DNA from: Chryseobacterium gleum
GTDB taxonomy: Bacteria > Bacteroidota > Bacteroidia > Flavobacteriales_C > GCA-002722245
DNA: 35,569 nucleotides
Direction: 5' to 3'
Assembly (NCBI GenBank): GCA_945871895.1
Contig: CAMBXP010000017.1
Span: 1-35,569 of the forward strand
Numbering within the stretch: position 1 is the stretch's first letter; the number at the start of each line of letters is the position of its first letter. Of this stretch, positions 25,692 to 34,457 are shown one piece after another. The translations under genes were made by a program, and so were the position numbers. A model generated the notes under the pieces. The model was not told the DNA's origin. It was given only the letters and a program-made list of their open reading frames with translations, and made no database searches.

Positions 25692-25752
25692 GAAAAGTAG
25701 ATTGAATCCCCCCATGAATGGACGGTCTCTTCCCAAGAGCCGTCCATTTTTT
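25692..25752 (+). ncRNA. Candidate ~60-nt small RNA
   Basis: The interval between an exact -7 element and an intrinsic terminator holds about 60 bases with no open frame of note (one ATG at 25714 is followed by the terminator stem). This is a structural guess from promoter-to-terminator spacing, not a recognised RNA family. Confidence 0.35.
25717..25752 (+). terminator. Intrinsic terminator 1 in the 25.5-25.9 kb gap
   Basis: AATGGACGG (25717-25725) pairs with CCGTCCATT (25740-25748), with inner CTCTT/AAGAG pairing around CCC, followed by a T-run. No annotated gene ends just upstream on this strand. Confidence 0.75.
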
Positions 25753-25807
25753 AAAAAATTGAATTTTATACAACAGTGTTTTCTCGATAGTTTATATATA
25801 ATAGGTT

Positions 25808-25841
25808 AAAGGAGGCTGATGCTCATCAGCCTCCTTTTTTT
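25808..25841 (+). terminator. Intrinsic terminator 2 in the 25.5-25.9 kb gap
   Basis: AAAGGAGGCTGAT (25808-25820) pairs perfectly with ATCAGCCTCCTTT (25825-25837) around GCTC, followed by more T residues. It ends 53 bp before the AraC-type gene and insulates it from upstream transcription, or could act as an attenuator of its leader. Confidence 0.82.
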
Positions 25842-25871
25842 GACTTATATCTTCAGAAAATCATATCTTTA
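25839..25871 (+). promoter_or_regulatory. Candidate promoter of the AraC-kdsB-hemA-hemCD genes
   Basis: TTTG (25839-25842), a 21-bp spacer and TATCTTTA (25864-25871; one mismatch to TAnnTTTG) end 23 bp before the AraC-type start codon. Confidence 0.4.
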
Positions 25872-25894
25872 CTCCTATTGCTCCCCACTTATCA

Positions 25895-27001
25895 ATGGCA
25901 CTGAATTACAAAAAAAATGCATTATATATTTTCGTTGTTGGCTTTTTGCTTTCAACAATAGCCTTTTTCTTTAGGGAACAAAAACTTGATGTATTTCCAC
26001 ATAACAATTCTTTCAAAGTGGCTTATTATACCGACAGCTCTGAAGGTGGAAACTCAGCATTAGATTTAAAAATAGATTCGGGAAAATTTGCTTCCATGAA
26101 TTATACCTTGGGCAACAAATTAGAATACCCTTTTTTAGGAATGTATTTTCAGAACAAAGTAGATAGCAATTACCTCGATATTAGTAATTATGAAGCATTG
26201 GTGATTAACATAAAAGCCAATAAAGCGACCATGATTCCTATCAACATTAGCGTATTTTGCGATGGGACTTCTCAATACGGAAAACCTAATTCGTACGTGA
26301 GCCATATTTACGACTTAAAAGACGAAAAAATAAATGGTGAATATGAGATTTCGTTAGATAAATTTTCCATTCCCGAATGGTGGTACACCGAGAATGCCAT
26401 AGAAAATAGTGGCAAATTGAAATGCACTTTAGAGAAAATGCAATCGATAAATATTGAACAAGGAGTGAACGCAAAAGCTGGAGTGGGCGATAATATTACC
26501 GTATATGAGCTGTATCTCAAGAAAACCAATTTTTACTACCTGTATTTGCTGTTGTTTACCATCTCCTTGGTAAGTGCAGCACTAATTATAGATTATGTAA
26601 AACGTAAAAAAACGGTATTTGTACCTTACCAAACTACACCCGAAATACACAGTGGGAATGATGTTTTAGAAAACAAAGTATTCGACTATATCGCGAACCA
26701 TTATTCAAATCCCGATTTATCTCTTTCTACCATTAATGCAGATACGGGTTTGGCAGAAAATAAAATTTCTGCCATCATTAAAGTAAAATACAACCAATCT
26801 TTTAAGCAATACATCAACAATATTAGAATGACCGAAGCCAAGCGACTTTTAAAAGAAAGCGAAGGCACCATTTCTGAAATTGCTTACTCTGTGGGCTACA
26901 ACAACGTAACGCATTTCAATCGTGTTTTTAAAACAGAAACAGGCATCGCTCCTGGTGATTTCAGAAAAGGAGAAAACTCAAATGCCGATGCAGTAAAATA
27001 A
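25895..27001 (+). CDS. Membrane-spanning AraC-family regulator
   Basis: This 368-aa protein has a membrane helix at residues 9-26, a periplasmic beta-rich domain of about 180 residues (30-210, resembling a carbohydrate-binding/galactose-binding-like fold), a second helix (212-233), and a cytoplasmic AraC HTH (about 260-358; LSLSTINADTGLAENKISAI and the second helix EIAYSVGYNNVTHFNRVFK). It is a one-component regulator able to sense something outside the inner membrane. kdsB starts six bases after its stop, so it probably shares a transcript with kdsB and perhaps the heme genes. Confidence 0.88.
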   Translation: MALNYKKNALYIFVVGFLLSTIAFFFREQKLDVFPHNNSFKVAYYTDSSEGGNSALDLKIDSGKFASMNYTLGNKLEYPFLGMYFQNKVDSNYLDISNYEALVINIKANKATMIPINISVFCDGTSQYGKPNSYVSHIYDLKDEKINGEYEISLDKFSIPEWWYTENAIENSGKLKCTLEKMQSINIEQGVNAKAGVGDNITVYELYLKKTNFYYLYLLLFTISLVSAALIIDYVKRKKTVFVPYQTTPEIHSGNDVLENKVFDYIANHYSNPDLSLSTINADTGLAENKISAIIKVKYNQSFKQYINNIRMTEAKRLLKESEGTISEIAYSVGYNNVTHFNRVFKTETGIAPGDFRKGENSNADAVK

Positions 27002-27007
27002 TACCAA

Positions 27008-27736
27008 ATGAAAATTCTAGCTGTCATTCCCTCTCGTTTTGCCTCTACTCGCTTTCCAGGAAAACCATTGATCGATATCAAGGGGAAAACAATGATTCAA
27101 CGTGTGTTTGAGCAAGCAAAACAATGTAAGAGTTTTGCCGATGTGATAGTGGCCACCGATGACGAAAGAATTTACAATCATGTGATAGAATTTGGCGGCA
27201 AAGCAATGATGACCAGCGAAAAGCATCCTTCGGGTACCGACCGCTGTGCCGAGGTTCTTAGCAAGATCGATCAAAAATATGATGCAGTAGTGAACGTTCA
27301 AGGTGATGAGCCTTTTATTCAGCCCGAGCAATTAGAGCAACTCATTGAATGCTTCAAGAATCCGAAAACACAAATTGCAACTTTGGTAAAAAAAATAGAT
27401 TCTACCGATGATTTGTTAAACATCAATTTACCAAAGGTGATTTTCAATAAAGAGATGAAGGCTTTGTATTTTTCGCGCTTGCCCATACCCGGACAAAAAT
27501 CGGTGGATACAGAAGAGTGGGTGAAAAACCATCAGTATTACCGCCATATTGGCTTGTATGGCTACCGCGCTCAAACACTCAAAGAAATAACCCTACTTCC
27601 CCCTTCTCCCCTAGAAAACATTGAGTCTTTAGAGCAATTGCGTTGGTTAGAAGCTGGCTACACCATCACCGTTAGCGTAACTGAATTTGAATCGATTGGC
27701 ATTGACACACCTAATGATTTAAACAAAATCAACTGA
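27008..27736 (+). CDS. kdsB: 3-deoxy-manno-octulosonate cytidylyltransferase (CMP-KDO synthetase)
   Basis: This 242-aa enzyme activates KDO with CTP for lipid A-core synthesis. It shows IPSRFASTRFPGKPL at the N-terminus (CTP-binding loop), ATDDERI, SGTDRCAEV, NVQGDEPFI (metal-binding Asp) and GIDTPNDL near the end. Length and motifs are normal. It follows the membrane AraC regulator by six bases and precedes hemA by about 90 bp. Confidence 0.95.
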   Translation: MKILAVIPSRFASTRFPGKPLIDIKGKTMIQRVFEQAKQCKSFADVIVATDDERIYNHVIEFGGKAMMTSEKHPSGTDRCAEVLSKIDQKYDAVVNVQGDEPFIQPEQLEQLIECFKNPKTQIATLVKKIDSTDDLLNINLPKVIFNKEMKALYFSRLPIPGQKSVDTEEWVKNHQYYRHIGLYGYRAQTLKEITLLPPSPLENIESLEQLRWLEAGYTITVSVTEFESIGIDTPNDLNKIN

Positions 27737-27826
27737 CTATAATCAGTTTCCCTATTGACAATAGTATGACAGACACCAGCGCTGTGTTGTTGATATTTGC
27801 TTCGAATAATTAGCATTGGCGAGCAA

Positions 27827-29047
27827 GTGAGGGCATTAAAAATAATAGCATTTACACACAAAACAACCGATATCAGCAGTATCGGCATGTTGCATTTAGA
27901 TGATTCTCAAAGAGATGCGCGTCTAAAGCACTTGGTAAACCTTAGCGGCGTTGATGAATTAATGTACCTTTCCACTTGTAACCGAGTGGAATTTGTTTTT
28001 GTATCCAAAGAAGAAATTAGTAATTCTTTCCTTCACAAATTCTTTAGCGCATTTAATCCATCAGCCGATATCGAGTGGATGGAAAAAAATTGCGCTTTCT
28101 ATGAAGGCGAAGAGGCATTAAAACATCTTTTTCACTTGGCTTCTTCTCTCGATTCATTGGTTATTGGCGAAAGAGAAATTATCACGCAGGTGCGCAACGC
28201 TTACGAAGAATGTGCTCAATTAAATTTAACGGGTGATACTATTCGCTTGGCTATCAAGCACACCATTCAAGCAGCAAAAGAAGTTTACACTAAAACCGAT
28301 ATTGCTAAGAATCCGGTTTCAGTAGTTTCTTTGGCCTACAGAACTTTACGCGAATTCAATCTTAAAAATAACGCCCGCTTCATCATCATTGGCGCTGGCG
28401 AAACCAATACCAACATGGCCAAATTCTTAAGCAAACATGGCTTCGAGAATTTTGCTATTTACAATCGTACTTTATCAAAGGCTGAAAAATTAGCAGAACA
28501 ACTGAAAGGGAAAGCTTTTTCTTTAGATGAATTGCAAAATAGAACTGAAGGTTTCGATGTATTGATTACCTGCACGGGTTCTGAGGAACCTATTGTTAAA
28601 ACCGACTTATACCAAAAGCTTTTAGCAGGCGAAAACAATAAAAAAATTGTTATCGATTTAGCCTTACCAGCCGATCTTGACGCTGAGGTTTTAAAGCAAT
28701 TTGCCATTCATTACATAGGTATTGAAAGCTTAAAGCAAAAAGCCGAAGAGAACATGCGCAAAAGAGAAAAAGAACTTTCTTTGTGCCACGATATCATCAA
28801 CAGCAACTGCATAGAGTTTCAAGATATTTTTGCCGAACGTCAAGTCGTTAAAGCCATGCATGAAGTACCTCAAAAAGTAAAAGAAATTCGTCAACACGCC
28901 GTTGAAAATGTTTTTGCAAAAGACATCGAATCACTCGACGAACATTCAAAAGAAGTATTAGAAAAAGTGCTGGCTTACATGGAGAAAAAATACATCAGCG
29001 GTCCGATGATCATGGCCAAAGAAATCCTACTGAATAAAACGAACTAA
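27827..29047 (+). CDS. hemA: Glutamyl-tRNA reductase
   Basis: This enzyme reduces glutamyl-tRNA to glutamate-1-semialdehyde, the first step of C5 heme synthesis. The catalytic cysteine is in STCNRVEF, and the SLVIGEREIITQVRNAYEE and GAGETN (NADPH-binding) segments are present. The start is not obvious: GTG 27827 puts the cysteine at residue 51, as in other HemA proteins (about 50), whereas an in-frame TTG at 27797 adds ten residues. I prefer the GTG; it gives 406 aa. It is followed one base later by the hemCD start. Confidence 0.93.
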   Translation: MRALKIIAFTHKTTDISSIGMLHLDDSQRDARLKHLVNLSGVDELMYLSTCNRVEFVFVSKEEISNSFLHKFFSAFNPSADIEWMEKNCAFYEGEEALKHLFHLASSLDSLVIGEREIITQVRNAYEECAQLNLTGDTIRLAIKHTIQAAKEVYTKTDIAKNPVSVVSLAYRTLREFNLKNNARFIIIGAGETNTNMAKFLSKHGFENFAIYNRTLSKAEKLAEQLKGKAFSLDELQNRTEGFDVLITCTGSEEPIVKTDLYQKLLAGENNKKIVIDLALPADLDAEVLKQFAIHYIGIESLKQKAEENMRKREKELSLCHDIINSNCIEFQDIFAERQVVKAMHEVPQKVKEIRQHAVENVFAKDIESLDEHSKEVLEKVLAYMEKKYISGPMIMAKEILLNKTN

Positions 29048-29048
29048 A

Positions 29049-30614
29049 TTGAGCCCAGCTAAAATCATTACCATAGGTTCTCGCGGCAGCGACCTTGCAC
29101 TATGGCAAGCCTACCACGTTAAGGCACAACTAGAATCTCTCGGACAAACAGTGGAGCTTAAAATCATAAAAACCAAAGGTGATCAAATCCAAAATCTAAG
29201 CTTCGATAAAATTGAAGGAAAAGGATTTTTCACCAAAGAAATAGAAGAAGAATTGTTGGCTGGAACCATTGATTTGGCCGTGCATTCACATAAAGATTTA
29301 GAAACAGAACAACCAGCAGGATTAAAAATTGCTTGCGTCTCCAAACGCGAAGACCCTGCAGATATCTTGCTCATTCGTAAATCGCATTTCGAGCCTTCGA
29401 AAAATTTATCTCTTAAAGAAAATGCCATCGTTGGCACTTCCTCAGCACGCAGAAAATCGCAACTTTTAGCATTCAGAAATGATTTGTTAATTAATGATTT
29501 GCGCGGAAATGTTCCCACAAGAATTCAAAAATTACGCGATGGAAAATACGATGCTATTGTTCTAGCTGCTGCAGGTGTAAGAAGATTGAAATTAGATGTA
29601 AGCGATTTGCAAGAATTGCGTCTCGATCCAAGAGAATTTGTTGCTGCGCCAGCTCAAGGTGTTTTGGCTTTGCAAATTCGTGAAAACGACAAAGAATTAG
29701 ATGCCATTTTACAAGCAATGAATGCACCTCAAGTGCAAAAAGAAATTGCTGTAGAACGCAAAGTTTTGAATAAAATGCAAGGTGGTTGTCAGCTTCCATT
29801 AGGTGTTCATTGCATTCACGAAGACGGCATTTTTAAAACATGGGCAGCGTTGGGGAAGAGTGATGGTGAGGTGAAGAGAGTGTACGCAGAGAGTGAAAAT
29901 CACCAAGTTTTGGCTGATCAAATTTTACAAAAACTCAACACTCAAAATTCAAAATTCAAAATTTTTGTCTCCAAAAAAATCGATGCCGATTCATTATTCA
30001 ACAAGGCTTTTTTAGGTCAGGATGTTGAAGTAATAGGCGAAGCATTAATTGCTTTCAAAGGCATTGATTTTACAGATGTTCCAAAAAGTGATTGGATATT
30101 TTTCACCAGCAGAAATTCGGCTCGTTTTTTCTTCAAGAAAAATCCCGATATCTCTGGTAGAAAAGTTGCTTGTGTAGGAAGCGGCACTTACCAAGAAGTG
30201 GTGAAACATGTTTCAAAAATCGACTTTGTTGGTAACGATGTCGACGTAAGAAAAGTAGGTAAAGCATTCGCTAAAGAAGTAGGCAATGGATTGGCACTTT
30301 TCCCGGTTTCAAACATTACACGCAGAACGATTCAACAATATTTTGCCAACCCTTTACAAGCCTTAGATTTTCCTACCTACGAGACCTTAGAGAAAGTAGA
30401 ATTCGATATTCCATTTTGCAATGTTTTGGTAATGACTAGTCCGAGCAGCGTGCGCGCCTATTTCTCCAAATATCCTTTACAAGAAAATCAAAAAGTAGTG
30501 GCTATCGGACCAACGACAGCCAAAGAATTAGAGCTGTTTGGTATTAGAAATTACACCCAACCAAAAATTACTGGAGAATTGGGGTTGGTGGATGAGGTGT
30601 TGAAGGCGATGTAG
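29049..30614 (+). CDS. hemCD: Fused porphobilinogen deaminase / uroporphyrinogen-III synthase
   Basis: This 521-aa protein joins two consecutive heme enzymes. Residues 1 to about 293 are HemC: TIGSRGSDLALWQA, SHKDLETE, VGTSSARRKSQL, LRGNVPTRIQKL, and the dipyrromethane-cofactor Cys247 in GGCQLPLG. Residues from about 305 are HemD-like: FTSRNSARFF, a central domain-swap linker, and VMTSPSSVRAYF with AIGPTTAKEL. The linker (LNTQNSKFKIF) is encoded by a simple CAAAATT repeat at 29928-29967. It starts at TTG 29049, one base after hemA. HemCD fusions are known in Leptospira and a few others. Confidence 0.92.
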   Translation: MSPAKIITIGSRGSDLALWQAYHVKAQLESLGQTVELKIIKTKGDQIQNLSFDKIEGKGFFTKEIEEELLAGTIDLAVHSHKDLETEQPAGLKIACVSKREDPADILLIRKSHFEPSKNLSLKENAIVGTSSARRKSQLLAFRNDLLINDLRGNVPTRIQKLRDGKYDAIVLAAAGVRRLKLDVSDLQELRLDPREFVAAPAQGVLALQIRENDKELDAILQAMNAPQVQKEIAVERKVLNKMQGGCQLPLGVHCIHEDGIFKTWAALGKSDGEVKRVYAESENHQVLADQILQKLNTQNSKFKIFVSKKIDADSLFNKAFLGQDVEVIGEALIAFKGIDFTDVPKSDWIFFTSRNSARFFFKKNPDISGRKVACVGSGTYQEVVKHVSKIDFVGNDVDVRKVGKAFAKEVGNGLALFPVSNITRRTIQQYFANPLQALDFPTYETLEKVEFDIPFCNVLVMTSPSSVRAYFSKYPLQENQKVVAIGPTTAKELELFGIRNYTQPKITGELGLVDEVLKAM

Positions 30615-30927
30615 TTTTTAATTTCTTCAATTCTTTCTTTAACTTCTTAGGACTTTGACGGGTTTCAAACAATGTAATAATTTGAATTTCGGCCAAATTT
30701 ACCCTATAATAAATTGTTGTTTGTTTTGTGACAACACATTTATGAATGCCTTTCTGCAGATTTGAAATGGGGAATGCGTCTGGGTTAGCAGCAATGATTT
30801 CAATGGCCTTATCAAGTTTTCCAACAAACTCCTTTTTAACCTCAACTGACCATTCTTCTTGAAGTCGAAAAAGAAGTTTATCTAACTTTATTGAAGCTCT
30901 TTTAGAAAGAGAAACCTTCTTAGCCAT
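30568..30927 (-). CDS. RelE/ParE-superfamily toxin
   Basis: This 119-aa protein fits the RelE/ParE fold: an N-terminal helix pair (KRASIKLDKLLFRLQEEW, FVGKLDKAIEIIAANPDAFP) and strands KCVVTKQTTIYYRVN, IQIITLFETRQSPKKL. RelE members cut mRNA on the ribosome, ParE members poison gyrase; this sequence does not decide. Its last 15 codons lie antisense over the end of hemCD (47-bp overlap), giving a proline/threonine tail that is not part of the fold. It starts by a one-base overlap with the antitoxin stop. Confidence 0.88.
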   Translation of the reverse strand: MAKKVSLSKRASIKLDKLLFRLQEEWSVEVKKEFVGKLDKAIEIIAANPDAFPISNLQKGIHKCVVTKQTTIYYRVNLAEIQIITLFETRQSPKKLKKELKKLKTTSPSTPHPPTPILQ

Positions 30928-31145
30928 TATCTATGCTTAGCCATGAATTTATGATAATCAACTTTATCCCCTTTGTCAAACTCCTCAATCCCTGCCAGTA
31001 TCTCCTTCTTTTCAGATGAAGTCAACTCGTTCCAAAAATCAACATCTTCCTTTTTAATAATACTTTCAATCATCTTAATCACCGATGTATTGGTAGTATG
31101 CGAGAGATATTGAATAATATTTAATTTTCTTGTTTGAATATTCAT
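30927..31145 (-). CDS. Cognate antitoxin, small acidic helical protein
   Basis: This 72-aa protein lies directly upstream of the toxin with TAATG overlap. It has a short N-terminal segment predicted helical (RKLNIIQYLSHTTNTSVIKM) and an acidic C-terminal part (KEILAGIEEFDKGDKVDYHKF), typical of the antitoxins paired with ParE/RelE toxins in Bacteroidota. DNA binding and toxin neutralisation are inferred from context. Confidence 0.8.
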   Translation of the reverse strand: MNIQTRKLNIIQYLSHTTNTSVIKMIESIIKKEDVDFWNELTSSEKKEILAGIEEFDKGDKVDYHKFMAKHR

Positions 31146-31165
31146 AAAGCGAACATTTATACGAT

Positions 31166-31196
31166 CAAATATAGAACATATGGGATTGAAATGAAA
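31166..31196 (-). promoter_or_regulatory. Promoter of the toxin-antitoxin pair
   Basis: On the minus strand TTTC (31196-31193), a 19-bp spacer and TATATTTG (31173-31166, exact TAnnTTTG) lie 20 bp before the antitoxin start. Confidence 0.5.
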
Positions 31197-31265
31197 GAAT
31201 TAATATTGAAAGGAAATATACAAGTGGTATTTTATATATTTAGCCAAACAAAATTCCCGCAATAA

Positions 31266-34200
31266 ATGACAATAGAGCAATACATTGAAAATATAAACAA
31301 GCGCTACAAACTTGGCAATGCAACTGAACACACGTTTAGGGGCGATTTACAGCAACTAATTGAAAGTTTAGTCCCCGAAATTAGAGCTACAAACGAACCT
31401 AAACGACAATCGTGTGGTGCACCAGATTATATTTTAACAAAGAAGGAAATTCCGGTTGGTTTTATTGAAGCCAAAGATATTGGTGATAAAGATCTTGAAG
31501 GAGCTAAAAAGACCGGTAACAAAGAACAATTCGATCGTTACAAAGCGTCATTAGACAACTTGATTTTTACCGATTATTTAGATTTTCATTTATATCACGA
31601 CGGCGTTTTCATTACCAAAATTGCCATTGCCGAAATTCAAAACGGAGCGATCGTTCCATTAACAAACAATTTCGCCGCTTTCTCTAACTTAATTAAAGAT
31701 TTTTGCCTCCATATCGGACAAAATATAAAAAGCAGTAAGAAGCTGGCCGAAATGATGGCCGCCAAAGCGCGCTTGCTTTCTGATATTATTGAAAAAGCAT
31801 TAACCAGTGATGAGAGCAATCATGAGAACAGCACCTTGAAAGATCAAATGACGGCCTTTAAGGATATTTTGATTCACGATATTACACCCAAAGGATTTGC
31901 CGATGTTTATGCCCAAACTATTGCTTACGGAATGTTTGCGGCAAGATTACACGACCCTACTTTACCAACTTTTAGCCGACAAGAAGCAGCAGAACTCATT
32001 CCGAAATCAAATCCGTTTTTGCGAAAATTATTTGGATACATTGCCGGACCCGATATTGACGACCGTATCAAATGGGTGGTAGATAGTTTGGTAGAAATAT
32101 TTTTGGCCTGCAACGTTGAAGAGATTTTAAAAAATTATGGCAAGTCAACAAAAATGGAAGACCCTATTATCCATTTTTATGAAACGTTTTTGAGTGAGTA
32201 CGACCCTAAATTGCGTAAAGCAAGAGGTGTTTGGTACACCCCACAACCAGTGGTGAATTTTATAGTTCGCGCGGTAGATGACATATTGAAAACCGAATTT
32301 GATTTGCCGCAAGGATTGGCTGATACATCAAAAACCAAAATCACAGTAAACACACAAAATTCCGATAAGCGTTCAACAACAGGTTACAAACAAACAGAAC
32401 AAGAGGTTCATCGTGTTCAAATTCTCGATCCTGCCACAGGAACAGGAACGTTTTTGGCAGAGGTAATAAAACACGTTCACAAAAAATTTGAAGGACAACA
32501 AGGTATTTGGAGTAATTATGTAGAAACTCATTTGTTGCCTCGCCTCAATGGTTTCGAGTTGTTAATGGCAAGTTATGCCATGGCGCATCTTAAATTAGAT
32601 TTGCTACTAACCGAAACAGGCTACAAACCCACCAAAGACCAACGATTTAGAGTTTATTTAACCAATAGTTTAGAAGAACACCATCAAGATACAGGAACTT
32701 TATTTGCCAATTGGTTAAGTACAGAAGCCAACGAAGCCAATCATATTAAACGTGATACACCTGTGATGTGTGTAATTGGAAATCCGCCTTATAGTGGCGA
32801 AAGCTCTAATAAAGGTGAATGGATTATGAAGTTGATGGAAGATTATAAAAAAGAACCAGGCGGAAAAGAAAAACTAAAAGAACAAAACTCAAAATTTATA
32901 AATGATGATTACGTGAAGTTTTTGCGTTATGGTCAACATTTTATTGAAAAAAACGGTAATGGTATTTTGGCATTTATTAATCCTCACGGGTTTTTAGATA
33001 ATCCAACTTTTAGAGGAATGCGTTGGAATTTATTAAAAACGTATGACAAAATTTACACCATAGACTTACACGGAAATGCCAAGAAAAAAGAAACCGCACC
33101 TGATGGAAGCATAGATGTGAATGTCTTTGATATTGAACAAGGAGTATCAATCAATATTTTCGTAAAAACAGGAAAAAAGAAAGCTAATGAATTAGGTAAA
33201 GTTTCTCATTATGATTTATTCGGTAAACGTGAATTTAAATATGATTTTCTTGCTGAAAATTCTCTAAAATCAATCGCATTTAATGACTTTACTCCTTTTA
33301 AAAATAGTTTTCTTTTCAAAAATATTGATGAAATTAAACTTTTGAAATACAACGAAGGTATTAATCCTGTAAATTTATTTCAAGTAAATGTAATGGGTTT
33401 TCAAACCCATAGAGATGACTTTGCCGTTGACTTTGAGATGAATGAAATTATTAAGCGAGCAAAAGACTTAATCAACAAAGAATTATCAAACGACGACATT
33501 TTAAAAAAATATCCAATAAGTGATAATCGTGATTGGAAATTAGCAAAAGCAAGAACAGAGATTCAATCCGATATTAATTGGGAAAACAATGTAATACGTT
33601 GTGGGTATAGACCATTTGACAATAGACCTTGTTATTTCAGTTCTGTTATGATGGATTACCCAAGAAAAGAGTTAATCCAAAATGTTTTAGGTAAAGAAAA
33701 TTTGTTAATAGGAATCGGTAGGCAAGGTTTGGCAATTGGAGATATTGAATGGTGTTTAACAACAGTATCTAAAAACCCAGTTGATGCTAATGTTTTTAGA
33801 CGAGGTGGAGTAAACTTATTTCCGCTCTACCTTTACCCTGAAGCCAGCGGCCAGCAAACCATCACTCAATCAACAGAAAGAACACCAAACCTAAACGCAG
33901 ATATCATAAAACAAATAGCCGAAAAGCTCTCTTTAACTTTCACCGCCGAAAAAGAAACGACTAAAAACACCTTCGCTCCCATTGATGTTTTAGATTACAT
34001 CTATGCGGTTTTACATTCACCAACATACAGAGACAAATACAAAGAATTTTTAAAAATAGATTTTCCGAGAGTGCCGTATCCAAAAGACGAAAAAACCTTT
34101 TGGCAATTGGTAAAACTGGGTGGTGAAATAAGACAAATTCATTTGTTGGAAAGCGCTACCGTTGACAAGTATATTACTCAATATCCAATAGATGGAGATA

Positions 34201-34454
34201 ACATTGTTGTAAAGCCAATTTACCAAAACAACAAAGTTTATATCAACGACACGCAGTACTTCGATAAAGTACCACAAATAGCTTGGGATTTTTACATTGG
34301 CGGATATCAACCCGCACAAAAATGGCTAAAAGACCGCAAAGGCAGAAAGCTTGAGTTTGATGACATACTACATTATCAAAAAATAATTGTGGCTCTTTTT
34401 GAAACAGATAGATTGATGAAGGAGATTGATAAGATAGATTTCATAAATCAGTAG
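31266..34454 (+). CDS. Single-polypeptide restriction-modification enzyme (type IIG / ISP-like)
   Basis: This 1062-aa protein combines, in order, an N-terminal PD-(D/E)xK nuclease (Pro53-Asp54 and Glu68-Ala-Lys70 in GAPDY...FIEAK), a helical coupler (about 150-330), an adenine-specific N6 methyltransferase (motif I LDPATGTGTF from Asp388 region, motif IV NPPY at 506-509) and a C-terminal target-recognition part (about 650-1062, with DVLDYIYAVLHSPTYRDKY). The C-terminal part resembles the specificity domain of LlaBIII/LlaGI ISP enzymes, but the helicase those enzymes carry is missing, as in type IIG enzymes. The recognition sequence is unknown. The next gene starts three bases later. Confidence 0.88.
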   Translation: MTIEQYIENINKRYKLGNATEHTFRGDLQQLIESLVPEIRATNEPKRQSCGAPDYILTKKEIPVGFIEAKDIGDKDLEGAKKTGNKEQFDRYKASLDNLIFTDYLDFHLYHDGVFITKIAIAEIQNGAIVPLTNNFAAFSNLIKDFCLHIGQNIKSSKKLAEMMAAKARLLSDIIEKALTSDESNHENSTLKDQMTAFKDILIHDITPKGFADVYAQTIAYGMFAARLHDPTLPTFSRQEAAELIPKSNPFLRKLFGYIAGPDIDDRIKWVVDSLVEIFLACNVEEILKNYGKSTKMEDPIIHFYETFLSEYDPKLRKARGVWYTPQPVVNFIVRAVDDILKTEFDLPQGLADTSKTKITVNTQNSDKRSTTGYKQTEQEVHRVQILDPATGTGTFLAEVIKHVHKKFEGQQGIWSNYVETHLLPRLNGFELLMASYAMAHLKLDLLLTETGYKPTKDQRFRVYLTNSLEEHHQDTGTLFANWLSTEANEANHIKRDTPVMCVIGNPPYSGESSNKGEWIMKLMEDYKKEPGGKEKLKEQNSKFINDDYVKFLRYGQHFIEKNGNGILAFINPHGFLDNPTFRGMRWNLLKTYDKIYTIDLHGNAKKKETAPDGSIDVNVFDIEQGVSINIFVKTGKKKANELGKVSHYDLFGKREFKYDFLAENSLKSIAFNDFTPFKNSFLFKNIDEIKLLKYNEGINPVNLFQVNVMGFQTHRDDFAVDFEMNEIIKRAKDLINKELSNDDILKKYPISDNRDWKLAKARTEIQSDINWENNVIRCGYRPFDNRPCYFSSVMMDYPRKELIQNVLGKENLLIGIGRQGLAIGDIEWCLTTVSKNPVDANVFRRGGVNLFPLYLYPEASGQQTITQSTERTPNLNADIIKQIAEKLSLTFTAEKETTKNTFAPIDVLDYIYAVLHSPTYRDKYKEFLKIDFPRVPYPKDEKTFWQLVKLGGEIRQIHLLESATVDKYITQYPIDGDNIVVKPIYQNNKVYINDTQYFDKVPQIAWDFYIGGYQPAQKWLKDRKGRKLEFDDILHYQKIIVALFETDRLMKEIDKIDFINQ

Positions 34455-34457
34455 AAT

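Noticed and set aside
31266..34454. Full LlaGI/LlaBIII-type ISP enzyme
   Set aside because: The chain is only 1062 residues and no helicase motifs are visible between the nuclease and methylase; only the nuclease, methylase and specificity parts are supported.
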